Source of the DNA: Azospirillum oryzae
GTDB lineage: Bacteria > Pseudomonadota > Alphaproteobacteria > Azospirillales > Azospirillaceae
Assembly (NCBI RefSeq): GCF_008364795.1
Contig: NZ_VTTM01000015.1
Coordinates: forward strand, 62,001 to 126,000
Reading direction: 5' to 3'
DNA length: 64,000 bases
Shown: one piece after another, positions 52,449-61,546 of the stretch
Position numbering within the stretch: the first letter of the stretch is position 1
Layout: each line of letters begins with the position of its first letter
The notes under the pieces: model-generated
What the model saw: the letters and a program-made list of their open reading frames with translations, nothing else
The model's database searches: none
What the model was told of the DNA's origin: nothing
Position numbers and translations under genes: made by a program

Positions 52449-54275
52449 ATGTCCGAGACGAAGCCCCCCTTCCCCCCCAGCGCCAACGGTTCAGAGCGTC
52501 GGCTGCGGTCGCGCGCGTGGTTCGACAACCCCGCCAACCCCGACATGACCGCGCTCTATCTGGAGCGTTACCTGAACTTCGGCCTGACGCGGGAGGAGCT
52601 GCAGTCGGGCGCGCCGATCATCGGCATCGCCCAGACCGGGTCCGACCTCAGCCCCTGCAACCGCCACCATCTGGTTCTGGCCGAACGGCTGCGCGAAGGC
52701 ATCCGCACCGCCGGCGGCATCGCCATCGAGTTTCCCGTCCACCCGATCCAGGAAACCGGCAAGCGGCCGACCGCCTCCATCGACCGCAACTTGGCATATC
52801 TCGGCCTGGTCGAGGTTCTGCACGGCTATCCGCTCGACGGCGTGGTGCTGACCATCGGCTGCGACAAGACCACGCCGGCCTGCCTGATGGCGGCGGCCAC
52901 CGTCAACATCCCGGCCATCGCCCTGTCGGTCGGCCCGATGCTGAACGGCTGGTTCCGCGGCGAGCGCACCGGGTCGGGCACCATCGTGTGGAAGGCCCGC
53001 CAGATGATGGCGGCCGGCGAGATCGACTATCAGGGCTTCATCGAGCTGGTGGCCTCCTCGGCTCCCTCGACCGGCTACTGCAACACGATGGGCACCGCCT
53101 CCACCATGAATTCGCTGGCGGAGGTGCTGGGCATGCAGCTTCCCGGCTCCGCCGCCATCCCCGCGCCCTACCGCGAGCGCCAGCAGGCCGCCTACGAGAC
53201 CGGCAAGCGCATCGTCGAGATGGTGCGCCAGGACATCAAGCCGTCGGACATCCTGACCCGCGACGCCTTCCTGAACGCCATCGTCGTCAACTCCGCCATC
53301 GGCGGCTCGACCAACGCGCCGATCCACATCAACGCCATCGCCAAGCACATCGGCGTGCCGCTGACGGTGGACGACTGGCAGACCCATGGCCTGGACATTC
53401 CGCTGCTGGTCAACCTCCAGCCCGCCGGCGAATATCTGGGCGAGGACTTCCACCGCGCCGGCGGCGTGCCGGCCGTCGTCGCCCAGCTGATGACCAAGGG
53501 CCTGATCCGCGAGGACGCCCCCAACGTCAACGGCCGCACCATCGGCGAAAACTGCCGTAACACCGAGATCCTCGACACCCGCGTCATCCACCCGATCGAC
53601 GACCCGCTGAAGATCAACGCCGGCTTCGTCGTTCTGCGCGGCAACCTGTTCAACGCCGCCATCATGAAGACCAGCGTGATCTCCGACGAGTTCCGCGAGC
53701 GCTACCTTTCCAACCCGAAGGACCCGGAAGCCTTCGAAGCCAAGGTCGTCGTCTTCGACGGTCCGGAGGACTACCACCACCGCATCGACGACCCGTCGCT
53801 GGGCATCGACGCCTACACCATCCTGGTCATCCGCGGCGCCGGCCCAATCGGCTACCCCGGCGCCGCGGAGGTGGTGAACATGCGTCCCCCCGCCGACCTC
53901 ATCAAGCAGGGCATCCATTCCCTGCCCTGCATCGGCGACGGCCGCCAGTCCGGCACGTCGGGCTCGCCCTCCATCCTCAATGCCTCGCCGGAGGCGGCGG
54001 CCGGCGGCAACCTCGGTCTGCTGCGCACCGGCGACCGCGTACGGATAGACCTGCGCCGCGGCAGCGCCGACATCCTGATCTCGGAAGCCGAACTGGCCGA
54101 CCGCAAGGCCACCCTGGAGGCCGCCGGCGGCTACCCCGCCCCGCCGTCGCAGACGCCGTGGCAGGAAATCCAGCGCGGCATCGTCGACCAGCTGGACGAA
54201 GGCATGGTCCTGAAGCCGGCGGTCAAATACCAGCGCGTGGCGCAGACGATGGGGATCCCGCGCGACAATCATTGA
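52449..54275 (+). CDS. araC: L-arabonate dehydratase (IlvD/Edd family)
   Basis: A 608-residue Fe-S dehydratase converting L-arabonate or D-galactonate to the 2-keto-3-deoxy acid. Cluster cysteines are seen in SDLSPCNRHH, TIGCDKTTPACLM and STGYCNTMGT. C-terminal GDGRQSGTSGSPSILNASPE is typical of sugar-acid dehydratases. Symbol follows A. brasilense, not the E. coli regulator. Last gene of the rightward sugar block. Confidence 0.92.
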   Translation: MSETKPPFPPSANGSERRLRSRAWFDNPANPDMTALYLERYLNFGLTREELQSGAPIIGIAQTGSDLSPCNRHHLVLAERLREGIRTAGGIAIEFPVHPIQETGKRPTASIDRNLAYLGLVEVLHGYPLDGVVLTIGCDKTTPACLMAAATVNIPAIALSVGPMLNGWFRGERTGSGTIVWKARQMMAAGEIDYQGFIELVASSAPSTGYCNTMGTASTMNSLAEVLGMQLPGSAAIPAPYRERQQAAYETGKRIVEMVRQDIKPSDILTRDAFLNAIVVNSAIGGSTNAPIHINAIAKHIGVPLTVDDWQTHGLDIPLLVNLQPAGEYLGEDFHRAGGVPAVVAQLMTKGLIREDAPNVNGRTIGENCRNTEILDTRVIHPIDDPLKINAGFVVLRGNLFNAAIMKTSVISDEFRERYLSNPKDPEAFEAKVVVFDGPEDYHHRIDDPSLGIDAYTILVIRGAGPIGYPGAAEVVNMRPPADLIKQGIHSLPCIGDGRQSGTSGSPSILNASPEAAAGGNLGLLRTGDRVRIDLRRGSADILISEAELADRKATLEAAGGYPAPPSQTPWQEIQRGIVDQLDEGMVLKPAVKYQRVAQTMGIPRDNH

Positions 54276-54395
54276 CAGAGCATCGGGGGCGCAAACGTGC
54301 GCCCCCTCCCCGCCTCTGCCCCCACGCATCCCAGCAATGCCCCACCATTTCGTGTGACTTTTCACGCGCGCCCTTGACGTACGCCTCCCTTTGCC

Positions 54396-54537
54396 CACAT
54401 AAGCCTTCACGAAACATTCGATCCCAGCCGTCCGACGGCCGCCGCCAAGGCGCCTCCGGCCGGGTCCTCCCACCCCCGAGATCCGCATCGACGAGCGATG
54501 CACGCCCGTCCGGCAGCGTCGAATGCCGGCTTATGTG
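54396..54537. promoter_or_regulatory. Symmetric region upstream of the RNase J gene
   Basis: CACATAAGCC (54396-54405) and GGCTTATGTG (54528-54537) are perfect 10-bp inverted copies. Inside them CATTCGA and TCGAATG repeat the symmetry, and each outer end has a nearby CGTACG. TTGACG at 54374 lies 17-18 bp before the left arm's ACATAA, a possible sigma-70 promoter. It could be a folded leader or two operators. Confidence 0.5.
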
Positions 54538-54554
54538 AGACGTACGACAGAGGC

Positions 54555-56075
54555 ATGACGTTTGATTCAAAGCGGCGCCGGATGGCGCCGAACAACCGCG
54601 CACGCAACCGCAACCCGCGTCCGCGTGACGACTTCGACGGCTCCCGCCCGGCGACCATTCCGGTCCATGGCGGCGGCCCCACCGGCCCGGTTCCGGGCAA
54701 GGACGAGATCCTGTTCCTTCCGCTGGGCGGCTGTTCCCGCATCGGCATGAACATGGCGCTCTACGGTCACGCCGGCAAATGGCTGATCGTCGACGCCGGC
54801 GTCGCCTTCATGGGCGACGAGGCGCCGGGCATCGACAGCCTGATGGCCGATCCGGCCTTCATCGAAGAGCGGATGCAGGACGTCGTCGGCCTGGTGGTGA
54901 CCCATGCGCACGAGGACCATATCGGCGCGATCCACCATCTGTGGCCGCGCCTGCGCTGCCCGATCTATGCCAGCCCCTTCGCCTCCCATATCATCCGGGA
55001 CCGACTGAAGGAAAAGGGCGCCCACCGCGCCGCAAAGGTGCAGACCTTCGAGATCGGCGACACGCTGAACATCGGTCCCTTCCGGATCGAGACCATCGCC
55101 GTCACCCATTCGATCCCCGAACCGATGTCGCTGGCGATCCGCACGGCGGCCGGCACGGTCCTGCACACGGGCGATTGGAAGTTCGATCCCAACCCGCTGG
55201 TCGGCCGCAGCACCGATTTCGCAGCACTCAAGCGCCTGGGCGACGAAGGGCTGCTCGCCATGATGTGCGACAGCACCAACGCCGACGTGCCCGGCTCCAC
55301 CGGGTCCGAGGCCGACGCCCGCGCCGGCCTGATCGGCGCCTTCGCTGGCCGTTCCGGCGCCATCGCGGTGACCGGCTTCGCCTCCAACGTCGCCCGCATG
55401 ACCGCGGTGGCGGAAGCGGCGGCGGCGGTCGGGCGCAAGGTGGTTCTGGTCGGCCGCTCCATGCTGCGCATGGAAAAGGCGGCGCAGGCCTGCGGCTATC
55501 TCGACCATGTGCCGGACTTCATGGATGTCCGCGAGGCCTCCTGGACCCCGCGCGACCACCTCGTGTTCCTGTGCACCGGCAGCCAGGGCGAAGAACGGGC
55601 GGCGCTCAGCCGTCTGGCCCGCAACGAGCACCGCGAGCTGTGGCTGGAAGAGGGCGACACCGTCATCTTCTCCGCCCGCGCCATCCCCGGCAACGAGGAG
55701 GCTCTGGCCGAAATCCACGAGCATCTGCGCGGCATGGGCGTTGAGATCGTCACCCCGGCCGATGCGCCGGTCCATGTCTCCGGCCACCCGAAGCGCGACG
55801 ACCTCGCCCGCATGTATGGTCTGGTCCGCCCGCGCTTCGCCGTGCCGGTCCATGGCACCATCGAGCATATGGAAGCCCACGCCCGCCTCGCCCGTTCCTG
55901 CGGCGTCGAACGCGCCCTGGTTCCGGAAGACGGCGACATCCTGCGCATCGCCAAGGAAGGCACCCGCGTCATCGGCCGCATCGAGCCGAAGCGCCTCGCC
56001 AACACCGGGCGTGACCTGATCCCCTGGATCCCGCCGGTGGCGGTGGATGCGGAGGAAGAGCGCGTCGCGGCCTGA
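54555..56075 (+). CDS. rnj: Ribonuclease J-family enzyme
   Basis: A 506-residue metallo-beta-lactamase/beta-CASP ribonuclease for 5'-3' RNA decay and maturation. HAHEDHIGA zinc motif near residue 116, later His and Asp ligands (THSIPE, LHTGDWKFD), beta-CASP motifs (CTGSQGE; VHVSGHPKRDD; PVHGTIEHMEAHA). A basic N-terminal extension of about 40 residues precedes the core. Start could also be ATG at 54498 or 54582; 54555 keeps AGAGG close by. Confidence 0.9.
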   Translation: MTFDSKRRRMAPNNRARNRNPRPRDDFDGSRPATIPVHGGGPTGPVPGKDEILFLPLGGCSRIGMNMALYGHAGKWLIVDAGVAFMGDEAPGIDSLMADPAFIEERMQDVVGLVVTHAHEDHIGAIHHLWPRLRCPIYASPFASHIIRDRLKEKGAHRAAKVQTFEIGDTLNIGPFRIETIAVTHSIPEPMSLAIRTAAGTVLHTGDWKFDPNPLVGRSTDFAALKRLGDEGLLAMMCDSTNADVPGSTGSEADARAGLIGAFAGRSGAIAVTGFASNVARMTAVAEAAAAVGRKVVLVGRSMLRMEKAAQACGYLDHVPDFMDVREASWTPRDHLVFLCTGSQGEERAALSRLARNEHRELWLEEGDTVIFSARAIPGNEEALAEIHEHLRGMGVEIVTPADAPVHVSGHPKRDDLARMYGLVRPRFAVPVHGTIEHMEAHARLARSCGVERALVPEDGDILRIAKEGTRVIGRIEPKRLANTGRDLIPWIPPVAVDAEEERVAA

Positions 56076-56107
56076 CCGCAACCCGCCTTCCCTTTCCAGA
56101 CGGACAA

Positions 56108-56155
56108 AAGCGAACGGGCCATGTGGAGTGTTCCACATGGCCCGTTCGCTTTTTA
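56108..56155. terminator. Bidirectional terminator between rnj and cstA
   Basis: A perfect 20-bp stem AAGCGAACGGGCCATGTGGA (56108-56127) with a four-base loop and its complement (56132-56151). TTTTT follows rightward and TTTT leftward, so both convergent transcripts can end here. Confidence 0.95.
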
Positions 56156-56169
56156 CGATACCCGAACCG

Positions 56170-57975
56170 TCATTCGGCCGGGGTGGCGACCATCGGAACC
56201 TCGATGGCGCGGGCCTGCAGCAGTTCCTTCCACTTCCGGAACGCGGCGATCAGGATGATGAAGCCCAGCACCAGCATGATGATCGAGATGCCGGCGTTGA
56301 AGGGGTTGTAGCCCTTGGCCGCCTTGTTCAGATAGACGTTGGCGATCATCCAGTAGCCGGCGACGTTCACCGTGACGAACAGGTAGGCCAGCGGGACCAG
56401 GCAGGTCAGCATGTAGATCCGCTTCTGGGCCAGCCGCAGGATGATGGTGGCGCCGATGATGAGGCCGACCGAAGCCATCAGCTGGTTCGACACGCCGAAC
56501 AGGGCCCAGACCGAGTTGATGTCGCCCGAGGTCAGCAGATACCCCCAGGCCACGCAGGCGATGACGCTGGCGATGATCGAACCGGGGACCCAGTCCAGCC
56601 GCTTCATCGGGGCATAGATGTCGCCCAGCAGGTCCTGGATCAGGTAACGGGCAACGCGGGTGCCGCTGTCCACGGCGGTCAGGATGAACACCGCCTCGAA
56701 CATCACGACGAACTGGAAGAAGTAGGAGGCGAGGCTGTTGAACCACGGAACGCGGGTGAAGATCTCGGTCATGCCGACCGCCAGGGTCACCGCACCGCCG
56801 GTCCGGCCATAGAGGTCGAGACCGATCTCATTGCTCAGCCGCGGCAGGTCCACGACATTCATGCCCAGGGCCTTGAAGGCGGCCGGCGCGGAGTTGATGG
56901 CGAAGTAATCGGCCGGATGCAGCGAGGTCGCGGCGATCAGCGCCATGACGCCGACCAGGCATTCCGCCAGCATGCCGCCGAAGGCCACCGGACGGATGTC
57001 GCTCCACTTGTCGATCAGCTTGGGCGTGGTGCCCGACCCGATGAAGGCATGGAAGCCGGAAATGGCGCCGCAGGCGATGGTGATCGAGATGAAGGGCCAG
57101 ACCGGGCCGTTCAGCACCGGGCCGCCGCCATGGATGAAGTCGGTCAGGGCGGGGAAGCGGATTTCCGGGTTGATGAAGACGACGCCGACGACCAGCGCGC
57201 CGAACACGCCGACCTTCATGAAGCTGGACAGGTAACCGCGCGGGGTCAGCAGCAGCCACACCGGAAGCGCGGTGGCGAAGAAGGCATAGACCGGCAGGAT
57301 GACGGCGACCGTCTCGGCGTGCAGCGTCAGCCACTCGCCCAGCAGAGTGCCCTGGATGTAGGGGCCGGCGAAGACCGAGGCGGCGATGGCGGCGATGCCG
57401 ACCTGGGTGGCGCCCTTGGACGAGCCGGTGATCTTCTCGTAGAGGCCCAGCGCGATGGCGATCGGGATCGTCATGAACACCGCGAAAGCGCCCCAGGCGT
57501 TGCGTTCCAGCGCATGGACGACGACCATCGACAGGCCGGCCATGGTGATGGTGATGATGAACAGCATCGCCAGACCGGTGCACCAGCCGGCGACCGGGCC
57601 GAGTTCGGCCTTGGCGACCTCCGACAGCGACTGTCCCTTGTGCTTCATCGAGGCGAACAGCACGACGGTGTCGTGCACCGCGCCGCCGATGACGCAGCCG
57701 ATCAGCAGCCACAGGAAGCTCGGCAGATAGCCGAACTGGGCGGCCAGCACCGGGCCGACCAGCGGGCCGGCGGCGGCGATGGCGGCGAAATGCTGCCCGG
57801 CATTCACCCACTTCTTGGTGGGCACATAGTTTCGGCCGTCCGCCAGCATGTGGGACGGGGTGACTTCCGAATCGTCGGCACGGAGAACCTTGCGCACGAA
57901 GAACACGCCGTAGAAGCGGTAGCAGAGCGCAAGAATGCAGAGTGTCGCGATCACAAAGGTTAGGGCGTGATCCAT
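56170..57975 (-). CDS. cstA: CstA-family peptide/pyruvate transporter
   Basis: A 601-residue inner-membrane protein with about 15 hydrophobic segments. CstA features: NYVPTKKWVNAGQHFAAIA, GPLVGPVLAAQFGYLPSF, GCVIGGAVHDTVVLFASM, HAFIGSGTTPK. It is about 100 residues shorter than E. coli CstA and BtsT. It may import pyruvate or peptides. Start at 57975 has AGGAGA upstream; the longer frame reads through a 21-bp repeat. A BtsR-like regulator is encoded 5 kb away. Confidence 0.92.
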   Translation of the reverse strand: MDHALTFVIATLCILALCYRFYGVFFVRKVLRADDSEVTPSHMLADGRNYVPTKKWVNAGQHFAAIAAAGPLVGPVLAAQFGYLPSFLWLLIGCVIGGAVHDTVVLFASMKHKGQSLSEVAKAELGPVAGWCTGLAMLFIITITMAGLSMVVVHALERNAWGAFAVFMTIPIAIALGLYEKITGSSKGATQVGIAAIAASVFAGPYIQGTLLGEWLTLHAETVAVILPVYAFFATALPVWLLLTPRGYLSSFMKVGVFGALVVGVVFINPEIRFPALTDFIHGGGPVLNGPVWPFISITIACGAISGFHAFIGSGTTPKLIDKWSDIRPVAFGGMLAECLVGVMALIAATSLHPADYFAINSAPAAFKALGMNVVDLPRLSNEIGLDLYGRTGGAVTLAVGMTEIFTRVPWFNSLASYFFQFVVMFEAVFILTAVDSGTRVARYLIQDLLGDIYAPMKRLDWVPGSIIASVIACVAWGYLLTSGDINSVWALFGVSNQLMASVGLIIGATIILRLAQKRIYMLTCLVPLAYLFVTVNVAGYWMIANVYLNKAAKGYNPFNAGISIIMLVLGFIILIAAFRKWKELLQARAIEVPMVATPAE

Positions 57976-58046
57976 GACGGCTCTCCTGAGAAAGGATATG
58001 CCGCCGGTGTACGCCCGCCGCGGAGCCCCGTGTGGTGGAATGCCGC

Positions 58047-58100
58047 GAGCGGCAGCCGGGAGGTGCTGAGCGGCAGCCGGCAGGGGGCGAGCGGCGGCGC
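58047..58100. repeat. 21-bp repeat upstream of cstA
   Basis: GAGCGGCAGCCGG at 58047 and 58068 and a degenerate third copy at 58089 recur every 21 bp, about 75-125 bp upstream of the cstA ATG. Confidence 0.7.
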
Positions 58101-58158
58101 TCAAGCCTCCGGATGCGCCTGCCCGAACGGTCGGGAGTCGCGCCCGCCCCGCCCACGC

Positions 58159-58920
58159 TCACTTGCCGCCGGTGACGTCCAGGAAGGTGCCGGTGATGAA
58201 GGAGGCCTCGGCGCTCGCCAGCCACAGGATCGCCCGCGCGACCTCCTCGGGCTGGCCGCCCCGTCCCATCGGGATCGACTCCTTGACGCGATCCACCCGC
58301 CCCGGCTCCCCGCCGCTCGCATGCATGTCGGTGTAGATGTGTCCGGGGCGGATGCAGTTGACGCGGATGCCGTCCCGCGCGACCTCCTTGGCGAAGCCGA
58401 TGGTGAAGGTCTCCAGGGCGCCCTTGGAGGCGGCATAGTCGACATATTCGTTCGGGCTGCCGAGCCGGGCCGATGCCGACGAGATGTTGATGACCACGCC
58501 GCCCCGCCCGTCGTGGCGATGCGACATGCGCTTGGCCGCCTGCTGCGCGCAGAGGATCGGGCCGATCGCGTTGACCGCGAAGATGCGCTGCATCCGCTCG
58601 AAGCCGAGTTCCTCGGTCCGGCACTGCCGCGCGAGCACCGCGGCGTTGTTGACCAGCACGTCGATCCGGCCGAACTCGCGGTCGATCGCCTCGAACAGTG
58701 CCGCGACCTGCGCCGGATCCGCGCTGTCGGCGCGCATCGCCAACCCCCGGCGCCCCAGGGCTTCGACATCCGCCACCACGGCACGGGCGGCGGTCTCGTC
58801 GGAAACGAAGCTGATCGCGACATCATAGCCCTGGGCGGCGGCAAGCCTTGCGGTCGCGGCGCCGACGCCACGCCCGCCACCCGTTATCAGTATCAGCGGT
58901 GCTTGAGAGTCGATGGTCAT
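58159..58920 (-). CDS. SDR-family oxidoreductase
   Basis: A 253-residue short-chain dehydrogenase. Cofactor motif TGGGRGVGAATA, NNAAVLA, catalytic Ser in ISSASARLG and Tyr/Lys in YVDYAASKGA (Y-x3-K spacing), and RPGHIYTDMH. Start at 58918-58920 after GGAGA. It follows the MFS gene by 30 bp on the same strand, so they are probably co-transcribed and controlled by the divergent LysR protein. Confidence 0.9.
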   Translation of the reverse strand: MTIDSQAPLILITGGGRGVGAATARLAAAQGYDVAISFVSDETAARAVVADVEALGRRGLAMRADSADPAQVAALFEAIDREFGRIDVLVNNAAVLARQCRTEELGFERMQRIFAVNAIGPILCAQQAAKRMSHRHDGRGGVVINISSASARLGSPNEYVDYAASKGALETFTIGFAKEVARDGIRVNCIRPGHIYTDMHASGGEPGRVDRVKESIPMGRGGQPEEVARAILWLASAEASFITGTFLDVTGGK

Positions 58921-58950
58921 TGAAACGATCTCCATGTGGTGGCTGGACGG

Positions 58951-60183
58951 TCACGCGGAACGCGGAAGGCCGGGCTTCCCATGCGGTTCCGCGGCGGCGG
59001 CGCCCAGATGGGGCCTCAGCATCAGGACGAGCGGAACGATCAGGGCGGCGGTTGCCGCCGAGGCCAGCACGCCGGTCGTCTGGCTGCTGTGGTCGGCGAT
59101 TGCGCCGTAGAGGATCGGGGCCAGACCGCCGGACCCGATGACGCTGGTGTAGAAGACCGCGAAGGCCCGGCCGGTATCACCGTTGGAAAGCTCCGGCACG
59201 GTGCCGTAGAGCACCGAGGAGGTGCCGTTGAGCACGATGCCGAGCAGCGGCAGCAGGACAAGCGTCGGCGTCAGCGAGGTGAGCAGCGTCGCCGCGATCA
59301 GCACGGCCGTGGCGGCTTCGGTCACCATGACGCTGCCGACGACCCCCAGCCGCTCCCCGAGCAGGCCGCAGGTCGCCTTTCCCAGCGCACCGCCGATGAA
59401 CAGCAGGGCAAGGGCCAGTCCGACCGTCGCCGAATCCCCGCCCTGGCCCTGGATGAGGAAGGGCAGGAAGAGCAGATAGCCCATGCGGGTCGCGGTATCG
59501 AGCGCGCCGATCACCGTCAGGATGCCGAAGCCGCCGCGGCCTTGGCCCGAAGCCGTCCCCGTCTTTGCGGCCCTGGCGATGGGAGCTGCCGGCGCCAGCG
59601 GCAGCAGGGCGATCGACAGGACGAGTCCGATCGCCGCCATCAGCCCCAGCACCGGCTGCCAGCCCAAGGTCGGCAACAGCACCGCGACGAGCGCCGGCAG
59701 CGCCGCTTTGCCGAGATCGCCTGAAAAATTGTAGATGCCGAGCGGATGCCGCGATGCCGCACCGTAGCTGACGGTGACGAGCATCGAGCCGCAGGGGTGC
59801 TGGATGCTCGATCCGATGCCGGCAACGACGAGGCCAACGCACAGACCCGGCAAGCCGAACGGCAATGCCATGATCAGCAAGCCCGTCGCCGCGAGGACGG
59901 TCGACAGGATCAGCGCCGCCCGCGGCGACAGGCCGCGAAGGGCCCGGTCAGCCGGGATTTGCAGTCCTCCCATCGTCCCTGAGTAAAGGGCGCGGATGAT
60001 TGCAAGCATCGCATAGGAAAGGCCGAACTGCGCCTGCCATATCGGCAGGAAGACATAGAGGGCATCGGTGTACCCGTCATGCACCGCATGGGCAAGACAC
60101 GCGCCCGTCAGGCTTTTCTTCTTCTCTGTCCACCAATGTTGCGGATTCATCTTCAATGGCTTTCCCGGAGGGGCGACAGGCAT
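58951..60183 (-). CDS. MFS transporter, fosmidomycin-resistance-like
   Basis: A 410-residue transporter with about 12 membrane segments. HAVHDGYTDALYVFLP and the HPCGSMLV loop resemble the Fsr efflux group. Ligand unknown. An alternative ATG at 60150 (MNPQHWW) is equally plausible. Confidence 0.85.
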   Translation of the reverse strand: MPVAPPGKPLKMNPQHWWTEKKKSLTGACLAHAVHDGYTDALYVFLPIWQAQFGLSYAMLAIIRALYSGTMGGLQIPADRALRGLSPRAALILSTVLAATGLLIMALPFGLPGLCVGLVVAGIGSSIQHPCGSMLVTVSYGAASRHPLGIYNFSGDLGKAALPALVAVLLPTLGWQPVLGLMAAIGLVLSIALLPLAPAAPIARAAKTGTASGQGRGGFGILTVIGALDTATRMGYLLFLPFLIQGQGGDSATVGLALALLFIGGALGKATCGLLGERLGVVGSVMVTEAATAVLIAATLLTSLTPTLVLLPLLGIVLNGTSSVLYGTVPELSNGDTGRAFAVFYTSVIGSGGLAPILYGAIADHSSQTTGVLASAATAALIVPLVLMLRPHLGAAAAEPHGKPGLPRSA

Positions 60184-60311
60184 TGCCCGGCTGGTCTCAA
60201 TGGGAAGGCAAGCTATACGTGTGAGATTTCAGCGACTAGTATGCTTTGAATCACGGGTACCGTTCGTTTTTCTCACGGATTGCCCTCGCGGATCGCCCTT
60301 AAGGACTGCCC

Positions 60312-61208
60312 ATGCGCCGCCTTCCTCCCCTGAACGCCCTGCGCATCTTCGAGGTCGCGGCCCGAACCGGCAGCTATGCCGAAGCCGGGGCCGAACTCGG
60401 CCTCACCCATGGCGCGGTTAGCCGGCAGATCGCTGCGCTCGAAGGCTGGCTCGGGCAGAGGCTCTTCGTGAAGGATGGGCGCCGCATGGTCGCGACGCCG
60501 ATGGCGAGGATCTTCGCCGCCGAGGTCGGCCTTTCCTTCGACCGGTTGGCCGTCGCGGCGGAAGCCTGCGGCCGGCCCGACGCGCGCCGCATCCTGCGGG
60601 TCAGTGCCCCGACCAGCTTCGCGATGCGCTGGCTGATCCCGCGGCTCGGCCGTTACCATGCCGACCATCCACAGGTCGAGGTGGTGGTTACGACGGTTTC
60701 GACCGTGCTTGAGGAACTGCGCGGCGGCGTCGACGTGGCGATCCGGCGCGGCGCCGCGCGGGAGCATGTGTGGCCTCAGCATCGCGTCGTTCCGGTGCTG
60801 GACGATGTGGATACGCTGATCATGAGCCCGGCCCTGTTCGCGCGACGGCCGATCATGAGCCCCGCCGACATCGAGGGACATACCCTGCTCGCGAGCGAAA
60901 CCCGTGCCGGCGATTGGGCGAATTGGCTTGAGGCGGCAGGACTCCAGCATCTTGCCGGGCATCCCCGCCAGATATTCGATCACTTCTTCGTAACCCGTCA
61001 GGCGGTGGAGGATGGGCTTGGCATCGGGATCGGCCCGTTGCCGATGCTGGACATCGACGTCGCCAGCGGAAGGCTGATGACCCCGCTGCCGGAAATCCGG
61101 GTGCCGAGGACGGGGTACGTGGCCCTTGTTCCACGTCACGCCGATGCCGGGAACCTGGTTGCCGGCTTCGTCGACTGGCTTGTCGGGGAGGCGCGGGTGC
61201 CGCGCTGA
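60312..61208 (+). CDS. LysR-family regulator (GcvA-like)
   Basis: A 298-residue LysR protein with HTH SYAEAGAELGLTHGAVSRQIA, then an effector domain with APTSFAMRWLIPRL and GVDVAIRRG, as in the GcvA/AmpR subgroup. It is divergent from the MFS-SDR pair across 128 bp, the likely target. Confidence 0.9.
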   Translation: MRRLPPLNALRIFEVAARTGSYAEAGAELGLTHGAVSRQIAALEGWLGQRLFVKDGRRMVATPMARIFAAEVGLSFDRLAVAAEACGRPDARRILRVSAPTSFAMRWLIPRLGRYHADHPQVEVVVTTVSTVLEELRGGVDVAIRRGAAREHVWPQHRVVPVLDDVDTLIMSPALFARRPIMSPADIEGHTLLASETRAGDWANWLEAAGLQHLAGHPRQIFDHFFVTRQAVEDGLGIGIGPLPMLDIDVASGRLMTPLPEIRVPRTGYVALVPRHADAGNLVAGFVDWLVGEARVPR

Positions 61209-61351
61209 CGGGCCGGGCATCGGACCGCTCAAGCCCCGGAATGCGCCGCTCGGACCGCCAAACCGCCGCTCGCCGGAAACCGGCCCGGCGCGTGCGGGAA
61301 GGGCGCTATCGTGGGACGTCCCACAACGCCGGCCCCCGCCAGAGATCTCCG

Positions 61352-61546
61352 ATGAACAGCTCCTGCCCCCGCACGCCCCTGCGCAAGGTCCTCGCCAACC
61401 TGCGTCGCCTGTTCAACGACGATTCCTATGACCGCTACCGCGAAGCCCAGGCCCGCCTCGCCCCGGAGCAGGAGCCGCTCGACGAGCGGTCCTTCAAGGC
61501 GCGGCAGATCCTGATGACTCTGGGACGCGGCTGCTGCGGCCGCTAA
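61352..61546 (+). CDS. Small protein, YbdD/YjiX-like (tentative)
   Basis: A 64-residue basic protein ending in CCGR. Pattern YDRY-E-----P-Q-P----F--RQ------GRGCC matches E. coli YbdD/YjiX (DUF466), small partners of CstA and BtsT. It is placed 3.4 kb from cstA and on the other strand. Its end overlaps the convergent yihY gene by 53 bp. Identity rests on a short pattern. Confidence 0.5.
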   Translation: MNSSCPRTPLRKVLANLRRLFNDDSYDRYREAQARLAPEQEPLDERSFKARQILMTLGRGCCGR

